DNA from: Chryseomicrobium aureum
GTDB lineage: Bacteria; Bacillota; Bacilli; Bacillales_A; Planococcaceae
Direction: 5' to 3'
Assembly (NCBI RefSeq): GCF_016909155.1
Contig: NZ_JAFBFG010000004.1
Coordinates: 1-64,000 of the forward strand
Length of the DNA stretch: 64,000 bases
Below the pieces are notes generated by a model. It made no database searches. It worked only from the letters and a program-made list of their open reading frames with translations, and had not been told where the DNA came from. Shown here piece by piece: positions 54,031 to 63,780 of this stretch. The stretch's first letter is position 1; each line of letters opens with the position of its first letter. The position numbers and the translations under genes were made by a program.

Positions 54031-56223
54031 AGTTTTGATTATTTCGTCTATTTGCGCGAGAGGTAATGGCTTATAGAAATAGTACCCTTGTCCGATAGAA
54101 CAACTCATTCCACGCAGTAAAATCATTTGTTCATAGGTCTCAATGCCCTCTGCAACGGCTCGAATATCGAGTTTGTCAGCGAGATCGATAATTGTTTGGA
54201 CCACCGCTCGTGTTCCACTCGTATGAATTTGTGAGATGAAGCTCCGGTCTAATTTAATTTCAGAGATCGGAAGTTCATGCAAATAACTGAGTGATGAATA
54301 GCCAATTCCAAAGTCATCGATGGAACAATGAATCCCCTCTTTTGCGAGATTTTTCAAAATCGTTTTTGCTTGCTCCAAGTCTTCAAGACGAATACTTTCT
54401 GTCAGCTCCAGCACAATGCATTCTGATGGGAGGTCGTAGTCTTTTAACAATCGAAGTAAACTTTCTAAAAAGCCAGATTGATAAAAGTGGTTCGGCGAGA
54501 TGTTCACTGCTACTGGGTAAAGGTATTTGTGTTTAGATTGGCGGTCACTTTGCCATGATAAAACTTTATTTAAAATAATCATCTCGAGTTGGTCAATTTT
54601 ACCCGCGCTCTCGGTCGCTTCGATGAAGTCGACTGGAGAAACGATGCCAAGACGACTCGAGGTCCAACGCGCAAGTGCTTCAAAACTGATGATCCGACCG
54701 CTCTCCATATCGACTTTCGGTTGCAAATGGACATCAAATTCCTGCTCCCGCAAGCCAATTTCAATGGCACTTTGCAATTCCATATTGCGCTTGATGGCTT
54801 CATCCATCTCTTCTGAATAATAACAGACCTGCTCACCGTTTCGTTTTTTCGCTTCAGAGAGAGCAAGATCTGCCTGACGAATGAGCTGCGTCACTTCATC
54901 ACCTTTTTGATACGGTACGACACCAATATGAAGAGGGAGAAAAATTTCCATTTGATCGATTTTGATTGGGAAATGACCAGCTCGTAGGAGCAGTTCTAGA
55001 ATATCTCGGAAATCTTCCCGCCTTGTATTCCCTGCCAAAATAAGCGTTGTGCTCGTAAAGCGTGCCATCACATAGTTGTAGTCTTCCAAGATTCCGTCTA
55101 ATCGACGGCCCAATTCTTTCAACACTAGGGATGCGATTTCTCGTCCAAACATATCGACAATTTCCGGATGGTTTGTCGGTGTAACGATTGCGACAAATCC
55201 ATTTTCTGAGTCCTCATTCAAATCTTTGACCTCTGTATAAAAATAGTTCATATTGGCAAGGCCTGTTTCCTGGTCTTGATACGCCAAATGCAGAATTTTT
55301 TCTTGATCCGCTGCATTGCGGAATGCGAGTAGAACGAGCGGCACGATTTTTTGAATAAACGCCATTTCGAGTTTCGTAGGGCTAATACTTTCGCGGAAAT
55401 AAACACCGAACGTCCCTATCGTTTGCCGCTGGTGATTGACAATCGGGAAACTCCAACACGCCTTAAACCCATAAAGATTCGGACCTTCCCCGATATACGG
55501 AATCCAATTTGGGGAGTTCTCAACATCCTCAGTGATGACAACTTGCTGATGGTAAGCTGCTGCTCCACACGTTCCAGAATTCGGCCCAATCTCTAGACCC
55601 TCTATTACTTTTGAATACTCTTTCGGTAAAGACTTGGTGGCAAGTCCATAGAGATGGCCATCGCGCACGTGCATGATGCTACACATCGAACCTTCTGTGA
55701 AAAACTGCTCTACTTTATAACAAATTTCTTGAAGAAGTGAACTGATGGCATAGCCTTTTTCAATTCCTTCATAGATCTCTGCTTGCATTTCAATGATAGA
55801 CTCTTGTTGTTTTTGGACAGTAATATCGGATTGAAGAGCCACTTCGAACACGGAATTACCAGCACTGTCATAAAACGTTTGGCCGATGACATCAAACCAA
55901 ATAGGTGTGCCGTCCTTACAATAGTGTAAAACTTCACGTCTAGAAGATCCCATTTCATTAAAATCCCAGCTGATCAAACGCTCCGTCTCGTGAAAATGAG
56001 AACTGCTATATTGTTGACTTCCATAAAGAAAAGAGACACTCTTTCCATAGACATCCGATGGTTGAAATCCTGTCTTTTCAGAAAAGGCTTCATTGACATA
56101 AATGATAGGTTTTCCTGGAAGGTTAGGGTCCCGAACGATATAACTTGTATCAAATTGACTACCTATCTTTTTAATCCAGTGCAAGAGTTCTGTTCGCACC
56201 GCGTTATCAATCTGTTGGCTCAT
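54019..56223 (-). CDS. PAS-GAF-GGDEF(degenerate)-EAL cyclic-di-GMP phosphodiesterase
   Basis: A 734-residue soluble signalling protein. A PAS domain (about 10-130) has the flavin-free PxFxExTGF-type start (NEAFSEKTGFQPSDVYGKSV). A GAF domain follows (about 155-305), then a GGDEF domain (about 315-475) in which the GGDEF motif is replaced by ARFTSTTLIL. The EAL domain (about 490-734) has intact signatures: FEALARW, VLELTES, IDDFGIGYSSLSYL, IKLDRSFI and AVAEGIET. It should therefore hydrolyse c-di-GMP, with the GGDEF domain regulatory. No membrane segment is found. It stands alone between glyA and upp with its own terminator, an insertion relative to B. subtilis. The signal sensed by PAS/GAF is unknown. 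Confidence 0.93.
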   Translation of the reverse strand: MSQQIDNAVRTELLHWIKKIGSQFDTSYIVRDPNLPGKPIIYVNEAFSEKTGFQPSDVYGKSVSFLYGSQQYSSSHFHETERLISWDFNEMGSSRREVLHYCKDGTPIWFDVIGQTFYDSAGNSVFEVALQSDITVQKQQESIIEMQAEIYEGIEKGYAISSLLQEICYKVEQFFTEGSMCSIMHVRDGHLYGLATKSLPKEYSKVIEGLEIGPNSGTCGAAAYHQQVVITEDVENSPNWIPYIGEGPNLYGFKACWSFPIVNHQRQTIGTFGVYFRESISPTKLEMAFIQKIVPLVLLAFRNAADQEKILHLAYQDQETGLANMNYFYTEVKDLNEDSENGFVAIVTPTNHPEIVDMFGREIASLVLKELGRRLDGILEDYNYVMARFTSTTLILAGNTRREDFRDILELLLRAGHFPIKIDQMEIFLPLHIGVVPYQKGDEVTQLIRQADLALSEAKKRNGEQVCYYSEEMDEAIKRNMELQSAIEIGLREQEFDVHLQPKVDMESGRIISFEALARWTSSRLGIVSPVDFIEATESAGKIDQLEMIILNKVLSWQSDRQSKHKYLYPVAVNISPNHFYQSGFLESLLRLLKDYDLPSECIVLELTESIRLEDLEQAKTILKNLAKEGIHCSIDDFGIGYSSLSYLHELPISEIKLDRSFISQIHTSGTRAVVQTIIDLADKLDIRAVAEGIETYEQMILLRGMSCSIGQGYYFYKPLPLAQIDEIIKTEET

Positions 56224-56282
56224 ACCCGCCCCCCTCTACTGAATAGTCACGAATGATTTTCTTTAGTTTACGGAAAATTGCG

Positions 56283-56315
56283 AAAAAAAGCCACCTCATT
56301 TTTTTGGAGGTGGCT
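56283..56315 (-). terminator. Rho-independent terminator of glyA
   Basis: Perfect 9-bp stem AGCCACCTC/GAGGTGGCT with a T-rich tail on the minus strand, 16 bases after the glyA stop. Confidence 0.92.
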
Positions 56316-56330
56316 CGTAGTTCTCATATA

Positions 56331-57566
56331 TTAAGCATAAAGTGGAAACTTGTCCGTCAACGCTTTCACTCGATCTTTCGCAGTCGCGAGGGCCGCTTCG
56401 TCTTCATGATTTTTCAGAAGATCAGCGATAATTTTACCGATTTCTTTCATCTCATCTTCTTTGAATCCACGCGATGTGACAGCTGGCGTTCCAATTCGAA
56501 TACCAGAAGTGACGAACGGGCTTTCTTGGTCGAATGGAATTGTATTCTTGTTAACTGTGATGCCGACTTCATCAAGGACATGCTCGGCTACTTTCCCAGT
56601 CAATCCTAAACCTTTTACATCGATCAAAAATACATGGTTGTCTGTTCCGCCAGATACGATACGCACTCCCTCTTCTGACAGAGTAGCGGCTAACGCTTGT
56701 GCGTTTACGATTACTTGTTGTTGATACGTTTTGAAATCGTCTTGAAGTGCTTCACCAAATGCGACAGCTTTCGCTGCAATCACATGCATAAGTGGTCCAC
56801 CTTGAATACCTGGGAAGATTGTCTTGTCGATTTTCTTTGCCCACTCTTCAGTAGTCAAAATCAATCCACCACGTGGTCCACGAAGTGTTTTATGTGTAGT
56901 CGATGTGACAAAATGGGAATGTGGCACTGGGTTTGGATGCAAACCAGCAGCGACAAGTCCTGCGATGTGCGCCATATCGACCATTAAATATGCACCGACT
57001 TCATCTGCGATTTCACGAAACTTCGCGAAGTCAATTGTGCGTGAGTATGCACTTGCTCCTGCTACGATCATTTTCGGCTTATGCTCAAGCGCTTTTTGAC
57101 GAACATCTTCATAATCGATCAGTTCGTTTTCTTTGTTGACACCGTACTCGACGAAGTTGTACTGAATTCCACTGAAGTTAACAGGTGAACCGTGTGTTAA
57201 ATGCCCACCGTGTGAAAGGTTCATTCCAAGGATTGTATCCCCTTGCTCAAGTGCTGTCATGTAGACCGCCATGTTCGCTTGTGAACCAGAGTGTGGCTGG
57301 ACGTTGGCGTGTTCTGCACCGAATAGTTCTTTTAAACGGTCACGTGCGATGTTTTCAACGACATCGACGTGCTCACATCCACCGTAATAGCGTTTCGCAG
57401 GATAGCCTTCTGCATATTTATTTGTCAGTACAGAGCCTTGCGCTTCCATAACAGCTTGTGTGACAAAGTTTTCAGAGGCGATCAGTTCGATATTGGCCTG
57501 CTGACGCTTTTTTTCGTTTTCCATTGCTTCGAATACGGCTTGGTCTTGCGCTTGAATGTTTTTCAC
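56331..57566 (-). CDS. glyA: Serine hydroxymethyltransferase
   Basis: PLP enzyme interconverting serine and glycine with tetrahydrofolate, the main source of one-carbon units. The PLP Lys is in [15 protein letters not shown] (near 221-235). [18 protein letters not shown] binds substrate, and [14 protein letters not shown] is near the N-terminus. It is 411 residues from a GTG at 57564-57566 with AGGAGGAAC upstream; the open frame extends further but without a site. Follows ywlG by 13 bases. Confidence 0.97.
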   Translation of the reverse strand: MKNIQAQDQAVFEAMENEKKRQQANIELIASENFVTQAVMEAQGSVLTNKYAEGYPAKRYYGGCEHVDVVENIARDRLKELFGAEHANVQPHSGSQANMAVYMTALEQGDTILGMNLSHGGHLTHGSPVNFSGIQYNFVEYGVNKENELIDYEDVRQKALEHKPKMIVAGASAYSRTIDFAKFREIADEVGAYLMVDMAHIAGLVAAGLHPNPVPHSHFVTSTTHKTLRGPRGGLILTTEEWAKKIDKTIFPGIQGGPLMHVIAAKAVAFGEALQDDFKTYQQQVIVNAQALAATLSEEGVRIVSGGTDNHVFLIDVKGLGLTGKVAEHVLDEVGITVNKNTIPFDQESPFVTSGIRIGTPAVTSRGFKEDEMKEIGKIIADLLKNHEDEAALATAKDRVKALTDKFPLYA

Positions 57567-57579
57567 TATGATGTTCCTC

Positions 57580-58128
57580 CTAGTTTCCATAAAATGCACG
57601 TCGTCCACCAATGAGCTTTGGACGTGTGGCAGCCGTGGTGACGATGGCATCACCTATCATCTTCACGGATGTTCGAACAGGTACAGCGACTTCTTTCAAA
57701 TGCATCCCAATCAATGTTTGACCAATATCGATGCCTGCATGCGCGCGAATGTTCTCTACGACGACTGGGTCATGGAACTGTTCATAGGCATAGGCAGACA
57801 TGGAACCGCCTGCAGATGGGACCGGTATAACCGATACTTCTTCGAGCTGAAACTTGTCAGCCGTTTCGCGACACATGGTGAGTGCGCGGTTTATATGTTC
57901 ACAGCCTTGAAACGCAAGATAAACACCTTTTCGTCTTGCGAATTCCTCGAGGGGCTCAAAAAGTGCCTCTGCAACTTCCGTGGCCCCCGCTGTTCCAATT
58001 TTCTTCCCGATAACTTCTGAGGTGGAGCAGCCGACGACAAAGAGTGTAGCCGGTTTGATGTCCATGAGTTGTTCGAATTCGTTCAGCAGCTGTTCAAGTT
58101 GTGCTTTCCACTGGCTTGTTGCTTCCAT
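57580..58128 (-). CDS. ywlG: TIGR01440/DUF436 family protein (YwlG-like)
   Basis: A 182-residue soluble protein with [18 protein letters not shown] near the N-terminus, [16 protein letters not shown] in the middle and [15 protein letters not shown] at the end, all typical of YwlG. The ATG at 58126-58128 is used because GAGGGAGG lies upstream; the longer frame overlaps rpiB. Function unknown, but the gene is almost always found between rpiB and glyA, as here. Confidence 0.9.
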   Translation of the reverse strand: MEATSQWKAQLEQLLNEFEQLMDIKPATLFVVGCSTSEVIGKKIGTAGATEVAEALFEPLEEFARRKGVYLAFQGCEHINRALTMCRETADKFQLEEVSVIPVPSAGGSMSAYAYEQFHDPVVVENIRAHAGIDIGQTLIGMHLKEVAVPVRTSVKMIGDAIVTTAATRPKLIGGRRAFYGN

Positions 58129-58156
58129 TCCAAACGCCTCCCTCATAGGAATTGAT

Positions 58157-58600
58157 TTAGTTGTTGTCTTCGATTTGTGCAATTTTGTTGATACGTGTTT
58201 CGTGACGGCCGCCTTCGAATTCGTTCTCGAGCCAAGTCGATACGATTTCGCGAGCAAGACCTGCCCCAATGACACGCTCACCCATTGCAAGGATGTTTGA
58301 GTTGTTGTGGCATTTTGTCATTTTTGCAGAAAATACGTCGTGGACGAGCGCACAACGAATACCTTTGTATTTGTTAGCGGCAATCGACATTCCGATTCCA
58401 GTTCCACAAATCAAAATTCCTGAATCAAACTCGCCTCCTGCAACGCCCTCACATACTGGCTTTGCATAGTCTGGGTAGTCCACAGAGTCTTTTGTTTGGG
58501 GACCGAAGTCTGTGACTTGATGGCCTAGTTCTTCTAGAAGCGAGACAATTTCTTTTCGTAAGTTGTTTCCGCCATGGTCGGATGAAATGGCAATGTTCAC
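58157..58600 (-). CDS. rpiB: Ribose-5-phosphate isomerase B
   Basis: Interconverts ribose-5-phosphate and ribulose-5-phosphate. SSDHGGNNLRKEI near the N-terminus, the catalytic Cys and GTGIGMSIAANK in the middle, and ALVHDVFSAKMTKCHNNSNIL are seen. It is 147 residues from a GTG at 58598-58600, chosen because GAGGG lies 7 bases before it; an ATG two codons earlier is too close to that site. Part of the ywlC-ywlE-rpiB-ywlG-glyA cluster. Confidence 0.94.
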   Translation of the reverse strand: MNIAISSDHGGNNLRKEIVSLLEELGHQVTDFGPQTKDSVDYPDYAKPVCEGVAGGEFDSGILICGTGIGMSIAANKYKGIRCALVHDVFSAKMTKCHNNSNILAMGERVIGAGLAREIVSTWLENEFEGGRHETRINKIAQIEDNN

Positions 58601-58646
58601 GTGCATTCCCTCATTTCTGTATCATTCGTTCAAGTCCATCATATCA

Positions 58647-59093
58647 TTAATTTTTGTCGTTGTGGAGATGCAGTCGGTGAAGTGCTTTTTGTTGCAATTG
58701 TTCAAGTTGATACAGTGTAAACTGATAATCTTGCAAGTTCCCTCCAAACGGATCTGCAATTTCAAATGCGTTTTCTGGATCTGCAAATTCCGAATAGGTG
58801 AAGACCTTATCGCGATTTTCCGGAAACGCATGGAGAAGCGCATGCTTGTGACTCGTTGTCATCGTCAAAACGACATCCGCCCAATCCAGTAGGTCTGCTG
58901 TCACGGGTTGAGAAGCATGCGAAGCATCTACCCCCTTTTCAGCCAAGGCTTGTTTGGCATGATAGGACATGTCCGCTCCGTGGCTTGCATAGACACCAGC
59001 CGATTGAACTTCGAAGCCATCGACCTCGCGCCAAATTGCTGCTGCCATTGGACTACGACATGTATTTCCTGTACAAACAAATAAAATGTTCAT
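58647..59093 (-). CDS. ywlE: Protein-arginine phosphatase (YwlE, LMW-PTP fold)
   Basis: A 148-residue LMW phosphatase-fold enzyme with the P-loop FVCTGNTCRSPMAAA (6-20). The Thr after Gly-Asn (CTGNTCRS) is the residue that gives YwlE specificity for phospho-arginine over phospho-tyrosine. The general acid Asp is in ADPFGGNL near 117. ATG with AAAAGGAGATG upstream. YwlE removes arginine phosphate marks placed by McsB on proteins to be degraded by ClpCP. Position before rpiB is as in B. subtilis, but the mntP-type gene usually in front is absent. Confidence 0.93.
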   Translation of the reverse strand: MNILFVCTGNTCRSPMAAAIWREVDGFEVQSAGVYASHGADMSYHAKQALAEKGVDASHASQPVTADLLDWADVVLTMTTSHKHALLHAFPENRDKVFTYSEFADPENAFEIADPFGGNLQDYQFTLYQLEQLQQKALHRLHLHNDKN

Positions 59094-59128
59094 AGAAAGT
59101 CATCTCCTTTTTACCCCTCGTGGTTATC

Positions 59129-60148
59129 TCATAACCAACTACCGCCCGCAGCTTTCTCGAGACGGTTCATCAATGCCTTGCCGACTCCTTCAGCTGGGAA
59201 AGCGGCCGCCACAATCAAATCGACTTCTACTTGATTACATGCCCGAAGTGCATTAAACAAGTGACGGCTAATTGACTCGAGTGACGCGTCAGTCCCGAGT
59301 GACAAAAACTCATCGTGAGGAAGGTGGCGATACTTTTCTGGAGCCACCAGCGCAATCTTTTTACCCATTCTGCGCAGCTCTTCCATTTTGTCACCTGTTA
59401 TTGCCTGATCTAAATATGCTAAGTAAACCGGCGCATCTGGGGCATAGTGGGTATATTTCATCCCAGGTGCTTTCGGAGCCTGTTCTTCGCGAAGACGACC
59501 TGCACCTTGCATGTCTCCAATCACGTCTTGGAGCATTTCTTCTGTGATGGAACCTGGGCGCAATAGTGCGGGTGGTTGAACGGTAAAGTCAACAATCGTC
59601 GATTCCAATCCGGCCGTTGCAGGTCCTCCATCCACAATCATTGGAATGCGTCCCTCTAAATCTTCAATAACGTGACTTGCCGCAGTGGGGCTAGGTTTGC
59701 CACTGCGGTTTGCGCTTGGTGCCGCTATAGGAATGTTCGCGAATTCAAGAAGTTCATGGGCAACGGGATGCGCCGGCATTCGCACACCGACTGTGGATAA
59801 CCCAGCTGACACGGCTGGCGCAAGTGCCCCTTCTTTTAAAGGTAAAATTACCGTTAATGGACCCGGCCAGAATGCATCCATCGCTTTTTGTGCAAGTTCT
59901 GGAATATACGCGATGAACCCTTGCAGTTGCTCGGTTTTTCCTACATGAACAATAAGTGGATTATCAGAAGGACGGCCCTTTGCCTCATAGATTTTAGCAA
60001 CAGCTTGAGGATTTCTCGCATCTGCACCAAGGCCGTATACAGTCTCTGTCGGGAAAGCCACTACTTCTCCAGCGACCCACTTATCCACAATTTGTTGATA
60101 ACTTTCAAGGTTATCCCCATCTCTATCCACATGTACAAACTTTGTCAT
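59129..60148 (-). CDS. ywlC: L-threonylcarbamoyladenylate synthase (Sua5/YwlC type)
   Basis: Makes threonylcarbamoyl-AMP for the t6A37 modification of ANN-decoding tRNAs. The YrdC domain (about 15-200) has FPTETVYGLGADA, KGRPSDNPLIVH and APSANRSGKPSPTAA. The C-terminal Sua5 domain (about 215-339) gives the 339-residue long form. ATG with AAGGATGA upstream. Follows a small hypothetical gene by 6 bases. Confidence 0.94.
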   Translation of the reverse strand: MTKFVHVDRDGDNLESYQQIVDKWVAGEVVAFPTETVYGLGADARNPQAVAKIYEAKGRPSDNPLIVHVGKTEQLQGFIAYIPELAQKAMDAFWPGPLTVILPLKEGALAPAVSAGLSTVGVRMPAHPVAHELLEFANIPIAAPSANRSGKPSPTAASHVIEDLEGRIPMIVDGGPATAGLESTIVDFTVQPPALLRPGSITEEMLQDVIGDMQGAGRLREEQAPKAPGMKYTHYAPDAPVYLAYLDQAITGDKMEELRRMGKKIALVAPEKYRHLPHDEFLSLGTDASLESISRHLFNALRACNQVEVDLIVAAAFPAEGVGKALMNRLEKAAGGSWL

Positions 60149-60154
60149 TTCGCG

Positions 60155-60394
60155 TCATCCTTCTTGTAAACTGATTTTATCCCCATCCTGTGGAGAACTA
60201 TCGTCATCATCTGTGGAAAACCATCGCTTCCATAGTGTGACAAAAAACGATTTTGGCTCTCCGACATCCTTCTTGTCGTAGCAACTATTTTTCACGAGGA
60301 TACACCAAAAGTTATCTCCACGTCCATCTAATAAGATCCATAGAAAATGTTCAGCGGCGTCTAGCCGATTTAGTAAATTTTGAAAATGAGTCAT
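60155..60394 (-). CDS. Small hypothetical protein
   Basis: A 79-residue soluble protein (FQNLLNRLDAAEHFLWILL near the start, acidic C-terminus DDDDSSPQDG). The ATG has an AAGGGAGAA site and it sits tightly between prmC and ywlC in the operon. It occupies the place where B. subtilis has spoIIR, ywlA and ywlB but shows no similarity to a SpoIIR signalling protein. No family recognised. Confidence 0.6.
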   Translation of the reverse strand: MTHFQNLLNRLDAAEHFLWILLDGRGDNFWCILVKNSCYDKKDVGEPKSFFVTLWKRWFSTDDDDSSPQDGDKISLQEG

Positions 60395-60441
60395 CCCGAT
60401 TCTCCCTTGAAATCAGCATGACCCACTTTCTACTACTCTAT

Positions 60442-61299
60442 TCATAAAGTTGCAAAAACCATTCGGTCGCGTCCGTTTAAATCTTCAACGACTTCCACTT
60501 TCGCTGTCGGAAGCGCTTGCTCTAGCAGTAGTTTAACTGCTGGACCTTGCAAATACCCGATTTCAAAACCGACGATGGCCTGCGCACTTAGTAGTTCTGG
60601 TAACCTTGCACACATCTTTTTGTAGAAATAAAGCCCCTCGTCTTCTGCAAATAGAGCAAGATGTGGTTCGTGGTCAAGGACGTTACCATGCATTTGCTGC
60701 TTTTCCACTTCTGCGATATAAGGGGGATTGGAGACGAAAATATCCCACTTCTCCCCTTCAATCGGCTCGGTCATATCCCCTTGCAAGAATTGAACGTCTG
60801 CTTGTAGAAAAACAGCATTGTGTCGCGCGACTTCTAGAGCTTGAGACGAGATATCCACAGCATGGACCTCAGCTTCTGGAATCTCCAGTTTCAAAGTCGT
60901 TGCGATGCATCCCGTACCTGTTCCGATATCCACAATTCGAACGGGTCGCTTGCCAAATAAAGTTTTCTTACGTTGTATGAGTTGCTCGATCAATTCTTCC
61001 GTTTCCGGACGAGGAATGAGGACATCCGGAGTCACTTTGAAGTGACGGCCGTAAAATTCAGCTACTCCGCTTACATACTGATACGGCGTTCCGGTTGCGA
61101 TTTGTTCAATTCCTTTTTCGTACTTTGTAATTTTATCTTCCGGAAATGGATCGAACTGCTTCATCATCACATCACTGGACGTGAACTGTAAAACATCTTG
61201 CAAGAAAAACTTTGCAGCAAGTCCTTCTTGTCCGTTTGCCTCTAAATAAGAAGAAGCCCACGAGAGGGCCTCTTGAATTGTATTAAATCGTACTTTCAT
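60442..61299 (-). CDS. prmC: Release factor glutamine methyltransferase
   Basis: Methylates the Gln of the GGQ motif in release factors. An N-terminal helical domain binds the factor. The SAM domain has [14 protein letters not shown] and the catalytic [10 protein letters not shown] near residue 190. It is 285 residues. The start lies inside the end of prfA (17-base overlap) with GGAGAAGATGA as ribosome site, so the enzyme is coupled to its substrate gene. Confidence 0.95.
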   Translation of the reverse strand: MKVRFNTIQEALSWASSYLEANGQEGLAAKFFLQDVLQFTSSDVMMKQFDPFPEDKITKYEKGIEQIATGTPYQYVSGVAEFYGRHFKVTPDVLIPRPETEELIEQLIQRKKTLFGKRPVRIVDIGTGTGCIATTLKLEIPEAEVHAVDISSQALEVARHNAVFLQADVQFLQGDMTEPIEGEKWDIFVSNPPYIAEVEKQQMHGNVLDHEPHLALFAEDEGLYFYKKMCARLPELLSAQAIVGFEIGYLQGPAVKLLLEQALPTAKVEVVEDLNGRDRMVFATL

Positions 61300-62362
61300 T
61301 CATCTTCTCCAGCTTTTCGGCTTGATCTTCGATAATCAATGCTTCAATGATTTCATCGAGTTTGCCTTCCATAATTTGGTCAAGTTTCTGGATTGTCAGG
61401 CCGATACGATGGTCTGTTACACGATTTTGAGGGAAGTTGTACGTACGGATACGCTCAGAACGGTCACCCGTTCCAACTGCTGATTTACGTACAGCATCGT
61501 ATTCCGCTTGTGCTTCTTGACGGTACTTGTCCGCAACACGCGCACGCAGTACTTTCATCGCTTTTTCTTTGTTTTTGATTTGAGATTTCTCATCCTGACA
61601 CGTCACGACTGTATTCGTTGGAATGTGTGTTAGACGAACCGCTGACATCGTCGTATTAACCGATTGTCCACCGGCACCAGACGATGCATACGCGTCAAAG
61701 CGAATGTCTTTGTCGTGAATTTCCACATCGACTTCTTCCACTTCCGGAAGACAGGCAACTGTCGCAGTTGACGTATGGATACGCCCACCCGACTCCGTTT
61801 CAGGAACACGTTGCACGCGGTGTGCACCGTTTTCATACTTCAATTTTGAGAAAGCTCCGTTTCCAGTAATCATGAAGACGACTTCTTTGTAACCACCAAG
61901 ACCTGTAGGTGAAGAATCCATAATATCGATTTTCCAGCCATTTGTTTCAGCAAAGCGGCTGTACATGCGGAATAAGCTTCCAGCAAATAAAGCTGCCTCG
62001 TCTCCACCTGCTGCTCCGCGGATTTCCATGATGACGTTTTTGTCATCGTTCGGGTCTTTCGGAATCAATAAAATGTGCAAGCGTTCTTCGAGTTTTTCGA
62101 TTTGCTCCTCCAGTTCATTGACTTCTTCTTTGACCATTTCGCGCATGTCTGCGTCGAGTTTGTCATCTAACATTTCTTTAGCTTCTGCCAATTGTTCTTT
62201 TGCTGCCTTGTATTCACGGTAAGCATCGACTGTTTCTTGTAGGTCCGATTGCTCTTTTGAGTACTGGCGAAGCTTGTTTGTATCATTGACGATTTCCGGG
62301 TCCGATAGCATTTCGTTCAGCTTGTCATAGCGGTCTTCAACGGCTTGTAAGCGATCAAACAT
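61283..62362 (-). CDS. prfA: Peptide chain release factor 1
   Basis: Recognises UAA/UAG and releases the peptide. The PxT stop-recognition motif is PET (188-190) and the catalytic GGQ is at 231-233 in [16 protein letters not shown]. It is 359 residues, of normal length. ATG with AGGAGGTGTCC upstream. Followed by prmC. The 220-base gap upstream towards tdk holds array D. Confidence 0.97.
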   Translation of the reverse strand: MFDRLQAVEDRYDKLNEMLSDPEIVNDTNKLRQYSKEQSDLQETVDAYREYKAAKEQLAEAKEMLDDKLDADMREMVKEEVNELEEQIEKLEERLHILLIPKDPNDDKNVIMEIRGAAGGDEAALFAGSLFRMYSRFAETNGWKIDIMDSSPTGLGGYKEVVFMITGNGAFSKLKYENGAHRVQRVPETESGGRIHTSTATVACLPEVEEVDVEIHDKDIRFDAYASSGAGGQSVNTTMSAVRLTHIPTNTVVTCQDEKSQIKNKEKAMKVLRARVADKYRQEAQAEYDAVRKSAVGTGDRSERIRTYNFPQNRVTDHRIGLTIQKLDQIMEGKLDEIIEALIIEDQAEKLEKMNESTI

Positions 62363-62474
62363 AGGGACACCTCCTGGGGCGGGTTTGTTTTTAGGTTTTC
62401 TAGCAAAGGCTTTGGAAATTTGAGTTTGAACGTGTGCGCGGCGGTTGTGGCGAATTAGTTTCCATAATATGACT

Positions 62475-62573
62475 CAGGGCACAAAACAAGGCTTTGAGGG
62501 CACAAAAACCCTTGCTCAAGTCACAAAACAACCATCTGAGGGCACAATGAAGGCCCTTCAGGTCACAAAACTA
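62475..62573 (+). repeat. GNCACAAA-word array, exact 21-bp period (array D)
   Basis: Five words of the type (C/G)AGGGCACAAAA or AGTCACAAAA. Their CAC starts at 62482, 62503, 62524, 62545 and 62566, a strict 21-base spacing, while the bases between are different. It lies between tdk and prfA. Confidence 0.8.
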
Positions 62574-62582
62574 AAGCATTTC

Positions 62583-63155
62583 TCATAACGGCGGATTCGC
62601 ATGACACTTCCGGCAAACCGGGTAGTAGCTATCGTTACCACCTATGACGATTTGAGCGCCCGTGCGAACTGGCTTTTTGTTCTCATCCACACGCAAATTC
62701 ATCGTTGCTTTACGGTGACAGAACCAACAAATTGTTTTCATTTCTTCGATTTTATCGGCGTACGTCAACATGTACCGGCTACCTTCAAACAATTCATTCA
62801 TGAAGTCATTTTTCAGACCAAAGCCCATCACAGGAATATTTAGCTCATCTACGATTTGGGTAAGTTGCAGGACGTGTTCTTTGCTAATGAATTGGACTTC
62901 ATCAATAAGAACACAATAGATACGCTCATTTTGATCTTTTACGTAGTCAAACAAGTTGGTATCCTCAAATACCGGAATCGCTTTGCGCTTGAGTCCGATT
63001 CGACTTGCGACCGTTCCCACTTCGTCCCGTGTATCGATTGCTGGTGTGAAAATAATGACCGGTTTGTTTTGTTCTTCATAGTTGTGGGCAACTTTGAGGA
63101 TCTCGATGGATTTCCCGCTGTTCATTGCGCCATGCTTGAAAAATAGTTGTGCCAT
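62583..63155 (-). CDS. tdk: Thymidine kinase (type II)
   Basis: Phosphorylates thymidine for salvage. P-loop [15 protein letters not shown] (6-20), Mg-binding LIDEVQFI, lasso loop with [16 protein letters not shown], and a structural zinc site CWFCHRKA...CRKCH. It is 190 residues. ATG with AAAGGGG upstream. Twenty bases upstream is the end of a 138-bp dispersed element, so either the promoter lies beyond or in the element, or tdk is read from rpmE. Confidence 0.95.
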   Translation of the reverse strand: MAQLFFKHGAMNSGKSIEILKVAHNYEEQNKPVIIFTPAIDTRDEVGTVASRIGLKRKAIPVFEDTNLFDYVKDQNERIYCVLIDEVQFISKEHVLQLTQIVDELNIPVMGFGLKNDFMNELFEGSRYMLTYADKIEEMKTICWFCHRKATMNLRVDENKKPVRTGAQIVIGGNDSYYPVCRKCHANPPL

Positions 63156-63174
63156 GTAGGTACCCCTTTCTTAT

Positions 63175-63312
63175 AAGTACCTGTCCCAGAAACTATTCAG
63201 ACATTCATGAATATTCACCGAATATACATCAAGAGCCTACGTTATCACGGTTAGTTTTACATATTTATGAATTGTGTTTGAATTGTGTGGGTGACAGGTA
63301 CCTTTTGGGAAC
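63175..63312 (-). repeat. 138-bp GGTACC-ended dispersed element, copy 3
   Basis: Inverted relative to copies 1 and 2: on the minus strand it starts GTTCCCAAAAGGTACCTG, contains ATTCATGAATGTCTGAATAGT and ends CTGGGACAGGTACTT. It is inserted between rpmE and tdk. A single TTTAGATGTGGAG (minus strand, 63333-63345) follows. Confidence 0.75.
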
Positions 63313-63346
63313 GACTTCCAAATAGAAGTCGACTCCACATCTAAAT

Positions 63347-63385
63347 TTAAAAAATACCTGTAAGGCAAATGCCCCACAGGTATTT
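63347..63385 (-). terminator. Rho-independent terminator of rpmE
   Basis: AAATACCTGT/ACAGGTATTT extended by GGGGC/GCCTT (wobbles) with an ATTT loop and TTTTTTAAAT after it on the minus strand, 7 bases after the stop codon. Confidence 0.92.
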
Positions 63386-63391
63386 AGGTTC

Positions 63392-63607
63392 TTAGTTTTG
63401 TTGCTCTTCTTTAAGACCGTATTTTTTGTTGAAGCGATCAACACGACCATCCGCTGCTGCGAATTTCTGACGTCCTGTGTAGAATGGGTGACACTCGCTG
63501 CAGAACTCGACGTTGATGTTTTCTTTTACAGAACCTGTTTTGAATGAGTTTCCACATGAACAAGTAACTGTTGCTTCTTTGTAGTCTGGATGAATTCCTG
63601 ATTTCAT
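63392..63607 (-). CDS. rpmE: Ribosomal protein L31 (zinc-binding form)
   Basis: A 71-residue 50S protein starting [19 protein letters not shown] with the zinc ligands CSC near 16-18 and CSEC in [16 protein letters not shown]. The [11 protein letters not shown] end is typical. The Cys set marks the zinc-containing (C+) form, whose Zn-free counterpart is made under zinc limitation elsewhere. The ATG at 63605-63607 has GAGGAGAGA upstream; the longer frame is not homologous. Confidence 0.96.
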   Translation of the reverse strand: MKSGIHPDYKEATVTCSCGNSFKTGSVKENINVEFCSECHPFYTGRQKFAAADGRVDRFNKKYGLKEEQQN

Positions 63608-63780
63608 CTGCTTTCTCTCCTCTCGCCCTGAACCATCTGGAACAGAGTTGGTTATGAAAACTGATACCTTACATGGCCCGGTTGTGTCAGCCACATATGT
63701 AACAGAAATAATAAAACTTACAACGACTAGAATAGCATGTTTTGGCAGTGAATTCAAGTAGTTGATTTGAAAAAAATAGC

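Noticed and set aside
56224-56330. Riboswitch or promoter region belonging to the EAL-domain gene
   Set aside because: Only the glyA terminator and a short spacer are seen; no conserved riboswitch core.
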